The position numbers were made by a program, and so were the translations under genes. From Cannabis sativa (lineage: Eukaryota > Streptophyta > Magnoliopsida > Rosales > Cannabaceae), in the NCBI RefSeq assembly GCF_029168945.1, contig NC_083607.1, positions 38,425,257-38,489,256 on the forward strand: a stretch of DNA of 64,000 bases, read 5' to 3'. How positions within the stretch are numbered: position 1 is the stretch's first letter; each line of letters starts with the position of its first letter. The notes under the pieces are model-generated. The model saw only the letters and a program-made list of their open reading frames with translations. It had not been told where the DNA came from and did no database searches. Positions 1 through 9,050 of this stretch are shown here, piece after piece.

Positions 1-687
1 GTCAAGGATTTGAACTGGTTGTTCCTCATATGACATATCCGGTTGTAGCTCAAGATTTTCATAGCTAAGTACATGAGCAGGGTCTGAAACGTACTTCCTT
101 AGCATAGAGACATGGAATACGTTGTGAACTGCTGAAAGAGCTAGAGGCAAAGCTAATCGATATGCCACTTATCCAACCTTCTCGAGAATCTCGAAAGGTC
201 CTGTAAATCTAGGGCATAACTTTCCTCTTTTCCCGAAACGATTGATCCCTTTCATCGGAGACACCCATAGGAATACATGATCCCCTACTTGAAAATCTAC
301 ATTCATGCATTTCGGATCTGCATAACTCTTTTGCCTTCTCTGAGAGGCAAGCATTATGGCTTTAATCTTTTCAATTGCTTCATTAGTCTGTTGAACAGAT
401 TCTGGACCTAAGTATTTCTTCTCCCATGTTTCATCCCAGTGAATGGGAGATCTACACTTTTTGCCATATAACAGTTCAGAGGGAGCCATCCATATTGTAC
501 TTTGATAACTGTTATTATAAGAGAATTCTACCAACGGTAGGTACTTACTCCAGAAGCCCTTAAAATCCATAACACAGGCTCGTAACATATCTTCCAGTAT
601 CTGAATCGTCCTTTCAGACTGTCTATCAATCTGAGGATGGAAAGCAGTACTGAACTTCAGTTTGGTACCCATAGCCCGTTGCAAACT
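1..687 (-). pseudogene. Ty3/gypsy integrase C-terminal part of element T (broken)
   Basis: This is the distal half of the pol integrase of a chromovirus-like Ty3/gypsy element, read on the minus strand. The stretch from about 682 down to 172 covers the region around the last catalytic acid (SERTIQILEDMLRACV), the family-typical FSYNNSYQST segment, and a C-terminal domain with VGDHVFLWVSPMKGI and RFTGPFEILEKVG. An in-frame TAA at about 169-171 replaces the codon after the last motif. Beyond it the same frame continues to base 1 with VFHVSMLRKYVSDPAHVLSY and MSYEE, the usual segment before the 3' end of Tekay/Del-type pol. The first half of the integrase lies at 5903-6531; element S was inserted between them, and removing S with one TSD copy puts the halves back in frame. 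The family assignment is firm; the Tekay-like sublineage is an inference from the motifs. Confidence 0.9.
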
Positions 688-2078
688 TATTGTGATAAAT
701 CCAACACGCAAGTATACGTATCGTTTTAACAAGTAATACTCAGGTAAGTGAGATCGTTCCCACGAGGACTGTAGCTAAGTACCAATCAATTGAACTCTTA
801 TTTCTATTTGGCAGAATCAATAATAAGGTTGAATAATTAAATAACTAAAAATTAAAAAGCAGGATAATAATAATAAAAAATGTAATTAATTATGGTGAAT
901 ATTTAGGGAAAAGAATCCTGTTGATTTAATTACCCAATTGTTAATGCTAATTACTATTCTCTTTCTCAATGTGAATGACAGATTATAAAAATTAACCTAA
1001 CTCTTTTCAGATCTTTTAGGTCCTAAATCACATGTTATCTAATCATCTCTGGGATAGATTAACATATAATCAACATTAAGCAATAATCTAAATGTCACAA
1101 AGGCTATGCAAATACTTTCGTTTCACATCAAAACCTAGTTTATCCAATTTTAGCATTCCCCATTCTCACTTTTAAGATTTTGAATTAGGATCATAGAACA
1201 TGAAGAAGGTGATCAATCTTAAACATGTAATTAAACACAAATATGGATAAATTCACAATCAAGAAAGGAGAAATAGCAATTATCATTAACCAAAAGTAAT
1301 TTCAATCAACATTCATCATCTCCCTAAATAGGAGTTTAGTTCATAAAATCCATAATAACATCCATAATCAAAACTAAAACAGAAATTAACATAGAAATTA
1401 AGAGTTTAAGAAAGAACTAGTTGGTGATTGCATTCCGGATCGCCACAATTGCTTCCTTTGCCTCCTTCTTCATCTCTAGGGTTTTATTTCAGCCTCCCTT
1501 CCTTCTAAAACATGAGCCCCTTGAATAGAAATTAGGGTTGCTACCTCTTTGAAAAAGTCAAAAACTGCCCAAAAATCTCGTTTTTCGCCCCTAGTCGCGA
1601 CTACATAAAGCCTAGTCGCGACCATGGGCAAAATACGAAAAAAAAACTCGCTGTTTGGCTCCTAGTCGCGACCATGGTCGCGACCATGGAAAGTGGTGGT
1701 CGCGACTACTGGAGCAAAATTTGACAGCTTCAGCATCTTTCAGTAAAATGTGCATAACTTTCACATACAAACTCCAAATGAGTTGATTCAAGATGCGTTG
1801 GAAAGAAGAAAAAGAAACCTAAAACTTTTATGTTTTAACTTTTTCCAAAATCGAATTAGAACATAGTCAAATTTAAGCTTGAAGTTTCAGCTTTATTTTC
1901 TTGCAGAATTTTCTCTATTCTATAGCTTGTTATTTTCTGAAATTCGATCAATTGATATATTCCAAGTGTGAAACCTGAAATCAAAGAAAACAAGCGTAAT
2001 TCTATTCCAAAAAGAATAACAAAGAAGGAAAACAACTATAAAAAGTGACCGAAAATGTAGGCTAAAAATAGCCTAACA
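688..2078 (-). repeat. S 3' LTR
   Basis: Direct repeat of 4492-5902, 1391 bp long. In element orientation it starts TGTTAGGCTA and ends ATCACAATA. It carries five copies of a TCGCGAC core between about 1592 and 1705, several embedded in perfect palindromes such as TAGTCGCGACTA (1592-1603). It lacks a 20-bp unit that is present in the 5' LTR near 5481-5510. Confidence 0.93.
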
Positions 2079-3347
2079 AATTCCCCCAAACTAGATTCTT
2101 ACTCGCCCTCGAGTAAGATAAAAAAAAAACTAACTACGCTATCAGATAATCACTACACTGCTGACTCATGCTCTGCTTTCTTCCTTGCATAAATTAGAAT
2201 TTTGACCCTACTAACTCTAACAATTAACTCAGATGCTCAATTCATAACACTATGTATAACCACAAAATTTATCCATATGTGAAACATTGTTTATAAAAGT
2301 TTTACTCTTTCCAACAGCTCCACAGCCCGATAACTCATAAGCTTGCATGCTTACCTTTCTCCACTAATGTTGACAATATCTTTTGGAATCATTAGGTCTT
2401 TTCGAGGTTTAGGCATTATGGCTCAAATATTCAGAAATCAACAAAGGACGGTTTCGGCTCAAGATATCATAAGCACACAAACAAAACCCACAAGCTTCTT
2501 ACTTTTCTTTTTCAATACCCCATAGTGTTCCCACATTTACCAAGATTGAGAGAAGATATATTTATTATTTTCCAACATCACAGAAATCATATATTTTATT
2601 TATTTATTTTTTTTGAACACATATTTTTACTTTTTCATAGTGTTTTTTTTTTCATATTTTTTTTTCAGTGACATTGAATTACACAATTTTTTCTCTTCTC
2701 AATCTTACAAGTTTTTCTCCCTCTCACTATTTCCTCACACTAAATGTTTCTCCTCCCCCAAACTAATCATGTAGCTTATGATATCATGGATAACATGGTG
2801 AAAAAAAAAAATTAATAGTGTGGTTGCAAAATTTTTCAAATCAATGGATGAAAACAAAACAGGTTTAGGCTCAAAAGGTTAACTAGGGATACACATTATT
2901 ATGGTAGGCTTGAAAGGCTCAAACTATCCAACAAATGCCTAAGTCATATTCCAATTGAACACTATCAAGGATTTCGCCTCAAAAGAATAAACATGCAAGT
3001 TCTAAGCTATCCTGTTAATCTTACCACAAACCATAGTAAAACAGTTATAACAATTTTCACAAATTGAGTATTTGCAGAAAAACACAGGTTTCTAAGCATC
3101 CAAACTAATCCAAAGAGTTAACAAAATCAAGCACACAGTTATTTTACAGTTTCAGATCACATCACACTAATCAGCAGTGTACAACTATCGTCAAGCTTAT
3201 TGCCATTCCTTAACTAAAACAAAAAACTAAAACAGAAAATTAAAATGCAGAAATTAAAGTGCAGAATTTAAAATTTTTAAGTCTCTCCCCCCAAACTAAA
3301 ATATGACATTGTCCCCAATGTGACATTAAAGAAAAAGGAAAGGAAAC
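2079..3347 (-). other. S 3' non-coding region with polypurine tract
   Basis: There is no credible gene here. Directly beside the 3' LTR (2079-2092) the minus strand reads AGTTTGGGGGAATT, a polypurine tract that would prime plus-strand DNA synthesis. At 3306-3321 the minus strand reads ACATTGGGGACAATGT, an interrupted palindrome, followed by a second purine run (AGTTTGGGGGGAGAG, about 3282-3297). This pairing after the last ORF is familiar from plant Athila/Tat-type elements. Between them lies AT-rich sequence with long T runs (about 2590-2680). The short ORF at 2343-2525 shows no domain and is taken as chance. Confidence 0.75.
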
Positions 3348-4295
3348 TTACCTGAGCACCACATCAACAAGCGGTTGACGCCCGTAATAAGCATCATGTT
3401 GGACAACTTGAAAGTTGTTTTTAAAAATGCCCTCAAGCTTGGCATGTAATGAGTTTGAACCAAAAGCCACACCAACAACACAAGACTTTCGATGATGAGC
3501 TTGGGGAGAAGCCTTTCGTAGCTCGTAGAGGATATAATATGGTGTTGATGAAATATATGGATCCATTGGTGGTTTGTTTGTCAATATCATTGATGCAGTT
3601 GAATCAATGATGTCATGTTCTTCCTCATCCTCCAATGTCACAGTTTCAAAACTTTCATCTAACAACCCTTCTTCTTGTTGCTCACTCTTCACTTGGCTAT
3701 CCATACCCTCACTTATGATTTCATATTCAATGATTTCCTTTTCACAAGGATCTTGATCTTCAACTATAGGCTCATTATCTTCCTTATATTCAAATAATGA
3801 CCCTTCTTCATTGTACCAACAACTCTCATAACTTTCATCATTTGAGTTATTACATTCTGAATCACGAGTCTTTGAATTATCACATAAAGATCTCACCATG
3901 TCAGTTAAGCGATTAATTTCTCCTGGAAGTGATTGTAGAAGTGATAGTAGTTGCTCCTCTTTTTCAGTTTGTTGGGATGAATTTGAGCAATAAGGTGGGT
4001 ATTGGTGCCTCCAACCCTGAAGTGATGGATTCCAATGCCAATCGTAATCAAAATCTGCCATATCATTCAACAGATTTATTACATCATAGCCTCTCATTAA
4101 TAAAGGTGCTCCAGTTGCCTCTGCTCCATAATCAACCCAGCTTCTTGTTTCATCGTTAAGTCCATTATACAAGAGCCATGTAAAACATCCACTTGAGAAA
4201 GTGGGATAACATCTCTCTCCAAGCTCTTTAAATCTCCTCCAAGCAGAATAGAATGGTTCATTGTGTTGTTGGACAAAATCCTCAAGATATAGCAT
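3348..4295 (-). CDS. Gag-like protein of element S (315 aa, intact)
   Basis: An uninterrupted 315-residue frame from ATG at 4295 to TAA at 3348, the only substantial ORF in S. Residues of about 9-90 resemble the retrotransposon gag core of plant Ty3/gypsy elements: QQHNEPFYSAWRRFKELGERC, then a FTWLLYNGLN segment and a GYDVINLLNDMADFDYDW segment, matching the usual order of Trp/Phe-rich helix, 'FYNGL' turn and 'LL..MA' helix. Residues of about 140-235 are very acidic and rich in Ser and Asn. The C-terminal 70 residues (from about KPPMDPYISS) show no known fold to me. There is no CCHC zinc knuckle and no protease motif, and the frame is shorter than a full gag. The product would presumably form or join virus-like particles, with enzymes from a relative. 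No start-site signal was found beyond the ATG. The gag assignment is good; retained function is inferred only from the intact frame. Confidence 0.75.
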   Translation of the reverse strand: MLYLEDFVQQHNEPFYSAWRRFKELGERCYPTFSSGCFTWLLYNGLNDETRSWVDYGAEATGAPLLMRGYDVINLLNDMADFDYDWHWNPSLQGWRHQYPPYCSNSSQQTEKEEQLLSLLQSLPGEINRLTDMVRSLCDNSKTRDSECNNSNDESYESCWYNEEGSLFEYKEDNEPIVEDQDPCEKEIIEYEIISEGMDSQVKSEQQEEGLLDESFETVTLEDEEEHDIIDSTASMILTNKPPMDPYISSTPYYILYELRKASPQAHHRKSCVVGVAFGSNSLHAKLEGIFKNNFQVVQHDAYYGRQPLVDVVLR

Positions 4296-4467
4296 CTGGA
4301 TTTATCTTGCAGTTCAAACTCATAAGTAAAACATTAGTAAAATTAAAAAAATAAAACTAAATTAGTACTAAAAAGATAAAAAATTGAAACAACAAAATTA
4401 ATACTAAAACTAAAAAGAAAAACCAAATTAGAACAGAATTCAACTATATTGATATTAACTAAAACAG

Positions 4468-4485
4468 TCCCCGGCAACGGCGCCA
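4468..4485 (-). promoter_or_regulatory. S primer-binding site (tRNA-Asp type)
   Basis: The minus strand reads TGGCGCCGTTGCCGGGGA, complementary to the 3' end of plant tRNA-Asp as I know it (...CCCCGGCAACGGCGCCA). It lies six bases inside the 5' LTR, the expected place for minus-strand DNA priming, and fixes the orientation of S. This primer is common in Athila/Tat-type elements. Confidence 0.85.
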
Positions 4486-4491
4486 AAAACT

Positions 4492-5902
4492 TATTGTGAT
4501 AAATCCAACACGCAAGTATACGTATCGTTTTAACAAGTAATACTCAGGTAAGTGAGATCGTTCCCACGAGGACTGTAGCTAAGTACCAATCAATTGAACT
4601 CTTATTTCTATTTGGCAGAATCAATAATAAGGTTGAATAATTAAATAACTAAAAATTAAAAAGCAGGATAATAATAATAAAAAATGTAATTAATTATGGA
4701 TGAATATTTAGGAAAAAGAATCCTATTGATTTAATTACCCAATTGTTAATGCTAATTACTATTCTCTTTCTCAATGTGAATGACAGATTATAAAAATTAA
4801 CCTAACTCTTTTCAGATCTTTTAGGTCCTAAATCACATGTTATCTAATCATCTCTGGGATAGATTAACATATAATCAGCATTAAGCAATAATCTAAATGT
4901 CACAAAGGCTATGCAAATACTTTCGTTTCACATCAAAACCTAGTTTATCCAATTTTAGCATTCCCCATTCTCACTTTTCAGATTTTGAATTAGGATCATA
5001 GAACATGAAGAAGGTGATCAATCTTAAACATGTAATTAAACACAAATATGGATAAATTCACAATCAAGAAAGGAGAAATAGCAATTACCATTAACCAAAA
5101 GTAATTTCAATCAACATTCATCATCTCCCTAAATAGGAGTTTAGTTCATAAAATCCATAATAACATCCATAATCAAAACTAAAACAGAAATTAACATAGA
5201 AATTAAGAGTTTAAGAAAGAACTAGTTGGTGATTGCATTCCGGATCGCCACAATTGCTTCCTTTGCCTCCTTCTTCATCTCTAGGGTTTTATTTCAGCCT
5301 CCCTTCCTTCTAAAACATGAGCCCCTTAAATAGAAATTAGGGTTGCTACCTCTTTGAAAAAGTCAAAAACTGCCCAAAAATCTCGTTTTTCGCCCCTAGT
5401 CGCGACTACATAAAGCCTAGTCGCGACCATGGGCAAAATACGAAAAAAAAACTCGCTGTTTGGCTCCTAGTCGCGACCATGGTCGCGACCATGAAAAAGG
5501 GTCGCGACCATGGAAAGTGGTGGTCGCGACTACTGGAGCAAAATTTGACAGCTTCAGCATCTTTCAGTAAAATGTGCATAACTTTCACATACGAACTCCA
5601 AATGAGTTGATTCAAGATGCGTTGGAAAGAAGAAAAAGAAACCTAAAACTTTTATGTTTTAACTTTTTCCAAAATCGAATTAGAACATAGTCAAATTTAA
5701 GCTTGAAGTTTCAGCTTTATTTTCTTGCAGAATTTTCTCTATTCTATAGCTTGTTATTTTCTGAAATTCGATCAATTGATATATTCCAAGTGTGAAACCT
5801 GAAATCAAAGAAAACAAGCGTAATTCTATTCCAAAAAGAATAACAAAGAAGGAAAACAACTATAAAAAGTGACCGAAAATGTAGGCTAAAAATAGCCTAA
5901 CA
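4492..5902 (-). repeat. S 5' LTR
   Basis: Direct repeat of 688-2078, 1411 bp long. It holds one more TCGCGAC-containing unit than the 3' LTR (an extra ATGAAAAAGGGTCGCGACC block near 5490-5509). It is bounded on the right by the AAACT target duplication at 5903-5907. The ORF at 5406-5615 is simply translation through the palindrome cluster. Confidence 0.93.
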
Positions 5903-6531
5903 AAACTCTACCAAAATTTTGAAGTAAACTTTGGATCTCTATCTGAAACTATGGACTTTGGCACACCATGCAGCCTTACTATCTCTTTAACGTACAAATC
6001 CGCATACTGATCCACTGAAAAAGTTGTTTTAACTGGTAGAAAATGTGCAGACTTCGTGAATCGGTCTACCACAACCCAAATTGAATCAAACAAACTCGTG
6101 GTTCTAGGTAACCCAACCACGAAATCCATTGTGATATCTTCCCAGTTCCACTCAGGTAGGGTTAAAAGCTGCAATAACCCTGTCGGTTTCTGATGTTCAG
6201 CCTTGATCTACTGACAGGATAGGCATCACGATACGAATTCTACCACGTTCTTTTTCATTCCGCTCTACCAGAAGTAGGGTTTAAGATCTTGATACATCTT
6301 GGTGGTGCTGGGATGCAGGGAATATGGAGTTGTATGAGCCTCTTCAAGAATTTCATTTCTAAGTTCTTCACTATTAGGAACACAAACCATGGTCTTGAAT
6401 AACAGCATCCCACTACCTGACACTATAAAATCTCTGGCTTGACCAGCTGAAACCTCTTCTCTATTTGTCACTAACTCTGGATCAGTTAATTGAGCATTCA
6501 TTCTAATAGATCAGATTGCAGCGTCAAGTTA
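5903..6531 (-). pseudogene. Ty3/gypsy integrase N-terminal and core part of element T
   Basis: Minus-strand remnant of the proximal integrase of T. From 6501 the frame reads through the zinc-binding region (LRNEILEEAHTTPYSLHPST, with the His residues of the HHCC finger, then KMYQDLKPYFW). A stop follows, then the CLSCQ cysteine pair near 6230. From 6174 the catalytic core is clear: [14 protein letters not shown] (first Asp), [32 protein letters not shown] (second Asp). The frame meets a TAG just before the S insertion site. Several stops make it non-functional. It continues at 1-682 after the S insertion. Confidence 0.88.
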
Positions 6532-6690
6532 TGAAGTTTGCCTACAAAAAACTCGATGCTTGATCTAACCATGTCTTCTACTAACTGAGGTGAAATCTAA
6601 ACCATACTAGTTACCTACTCGGGACCCTTCCTGCTCAGGGCATCGACCACTACATTGGCTTTCCCAGGATGGTAAAGAATCTCACGGGTG
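6532..6690 (-). pseudogene. Tail of Ty3/gypsy RNase H of element T
   Basis: Minus-strand translation of about 6630-6686 gives YHPGKANVVVDALSRKG, the hallmark end of plant Ty3/gypsy RNase H before integrase. The linker down to 6532 keeps VEDMVRSSIEF-like residues but has several stops. Homology to T ends abruptly near 6690. All of the reverse transcriptase and most of the RNase H are absent, and gag/protease reappears only beyond E1 at 13636. Confidence 0.8.
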
Positions 6691-6832
6691 CTCTACTGTG
6701 CAGGAAAGGGTAAGGCATTAGCTGATCAGCCATGAGTTTTAGGAGCAGGACGAAGAATGTACATGTTCATGCCGCTTCAGACGAAGCGGGTTATGGGTCT
6801 AACAGTGTTGACTTTTGCATTCTGTTTTGCCG
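6691..6832. other. Unassigned filler at the T/E1 deletion junction
   Basis: About 140 bp matching neither T nor the E-family. It has no ORF or repeat structure that I can see. It lies exactly where T's RT/RNase H and the 5' part of E1 should be, so it may be filler DNA from deletion repair or a scrap of a third element. Confidence 0.4.
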
Positions 6833-6834
6833 CC

Positions 6835-6899
6835 TTGTGTGAGAGTTGGGAGCCATAGAAGTGGGTACGACATACTGAACCCAGCACCCCCTCACACAA
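6835..6899 (+). other. Conserved leader hairpin, E1 copy
   Basis: Starts TTGTGTGAG and ends CTCACACAA, a perfect 9-bp inverted repeat around a GC-rich loop whose GTTGGG and CCCAGC can pair further. Equivalent segments occur at 19801-19865, 29858-29923, 42121-42186 (reverse) and 59683-59747 (reverse). It stands out in otherwise AT-rich leader DNA. A role in RNA packaging, dimerisation or translation is inference. Confidence 0.6.
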
Positions 6900-9050
6900 A
6901 CCACCCCAATTGTGAAGGCCCATTTGCCTGATTTGAACAACTGTACTAGGTTAATTACACTAGTTTAACCTAATAAAATTGATTAACAACATAATTAATT
7001 TCATTTATTTTGAAATTAATTTAAGAAAATTATAGTTTAAAGAATTTTTTTATTCTAAGTTAAACTATATGTATTTTTCTTGTATTTAATTAAATATAGA
7101 ATTATAACCATCTAGATTCTTTCTGGAACTTAATTTAAATTTTTCATTAAATATTCTTATTTAAGTTGATATTTAGTTATCTACAACTAACCAACTTAAA
7201 TCTGAATATCTTTTGAATTTCAAATTTCAAAATTAAGTTGAGGAATTTTAGGCATTGGTTATTAAGATTCTTTACATATTTTTTTTAAGTTAATATCTTT
7301 TCGAATATTAACTTAAAATGGAATATTTTCAAATTAAGTGGTTACAACTTAATTTTTGATATTTAATTAAATTTAAATTTGAAAAATATTTATATATTTT
7401 TTCAAATTTTGTGGAAAAGATACTTAGTCAAATAAGATATTATCTAGATAGTTATTTCTAGACTACTTATTATTTCTAATATTAAATAGGAAAATATTAT
7501 ACATTGTGAAATTAATTATTTAAATAATTGATTTTGGTACAATTTATTTTAAGTATATTTTTCCTAGTATTAAACTAGAGATTAATAATTAAGCCTTCTC
7601 TAGACTTAATTATTTATTTCTTGAATTTAATACATTTAATTAATTTGAAAATTAAATATCTAAGTTGATTTTTATCATCATACTTAAATATTTCTTTTTC
7701 ATGACATTTAATTAAATAGAAAATTATTTTTAGTTGAAATTTATTTTTTCAACTAAATTTAAATAATTTTCAAAATATATTTTTTCTTTATTTTATTAAT
7801 CAAATTTCAAAATTGCATTTCTTAAATGCTGGAATTTCAAATTTTATTTGAAAAATAGATTAAGTTGTAATTTAATTATTTATTAATTCTTGGATCAACT
7901 TAAATTAATGATTTTTTCATTTATTGATTAATTTAAAATAAATTAAATTAAAGTATATTATTAGAAATTGAATTAATTAGACAAAGGAAAATCTAGATAG
8001 GTCATATTTTTGCTTGAAGTATTTTTCTAGTGTATTTAATTAAATAGAAAATTAATATTTAAGTTGATTTTCATCATCATACTTAAATATTTGAAATTTT
8101 TCTTATATATATTTAATTAAATAGGAAAATTATATTTTTTGTTGTAAATTAATTTTATTAATTAATTTTGGGCCAACATTAAATTAGAATAATTTTTCCA
8201 GGATTTATTTTAACATGCAATTTCGAAAATTGTATTCTTAAATACTTTAATTTTTCGAAATGCAATATATATTTATAGAAAATCAATTTGAGTTGTAAAT
8301 TAATTTAAATTAATTTTGTAACAACTTAAATTGATATTTTTCTAAATATTTATTGGAAATTATTACTAAGATGGAAATAATTCATATTATTTCATATCCA
8401 TCTAAGTAAAATTTATAAATATTAAATTAAAATTTATATTTGGAATTTTTCATTCTAAATTGGAAATTTTAATTAAATAAATATATATTTAAAATAAATA
8501 GAATAAATAAAGAGAATCAAAGAAAATACAACACACTTTAAATAATGAGCTTGATTATTATTAAGATATTCGATCTCCATTGTGGGTTTTACACCGCGTT
8601 TGTTTTAGTGAGTAATCCTCCCTAATGGAGGAACGTTCATTAGCAATGTCGCACCGTTTAACCTCGCATGATAAGTAGTTTGTAAGTGTTTTGTATGGTA
8701 TGGATCACCCTAATGGTGGCGACCATACTTGACTTGCAAATTATGAAACAATGGTGGAAGCTCATAAGATAGAATTGCCTTGACTCTCGCCTAAACGGGA
8801 CAACGCTGAATTCAAATCTTGATCGAATAAAAGGTTGCTAGAATGGTTATCATTTTAGATGAGCTAACAACTCTATTCAATGGATGATGCTTTGACTCTC
8901 GCCTAAACGGGACACTGTATCAGTTTGTTAAAAAACCTTGGAAATTATTTAGGATTATATGCTTTAGTATTTTCACTTGTCATTCCTACTTGCTATATGC
9001 TTATAATTTCTGAATTGTGTATGAATTTATATTGAACCATGTTATTTTCT
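6900..9050 (+). other. E1 leader, AT-rich, no gene
   Basis: A very AT-rich leader up to about 8520. It is followed by a less biased segment with two copies of a TGACTCTCGCCTAAACGGGA motif (about 8781 and 8893), also present in every related element of the window. No ORF is supported. Confidence 0.7.

Larger units (their letters stand above)
688..5902 (-). mobile_element. Element S: gag-only Ty3/gypsy-type LTR retrotransposon
   Basis: This is a complete LTR element of 5.2 kb on the minus strand. Its two direct LTRs are at 688-2078 (3') and 4492-5902 (5'), with a tRNA-Asp-like primer site inside the 5' LTR and a purine tract beside the 3' LTR. The flanking 5-bp duplication AAACT lies at 683-687 and 5903-5907, and the interrupted integrase of element T rejoins across it. 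The TSD places the ends at TG...TA in element orientation, three bases beyond a canonical TG...CA. The only coding capacity is one gag-like ORF; there is no protease, reverse transcriptase or integrase, so it must use enzymes from elsewhere. The LTRs differ by about eight substitutions plus a 20-bp and a 1-bp indel by eye, so the insertion is young. The primer site and 3' motifs suggest Athila/Tat ancestry (inference). Confidence 0.93.

Noticed and set aside
2343..2525. 60-codon ORF in the S 3' region
   Set aside because: No domain, opposite strand to the element, and located in an untranslated region with long T runs.
5406..5615. Short ORF with repeated WSRPF/VATMVATRS segments in the S LTR
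   Set aside because: It is translation of the TCGCGAC palindrome repeat. The other LTR lacks one unit, and the frame is not kept.
6691..6832. Possible small host exon or RNA gene between T and E1
   Set aside because: No splice-site pattern, ORF or cloverleaf fold was seen. It is more simply deletion filler or a scrap of another repeat.
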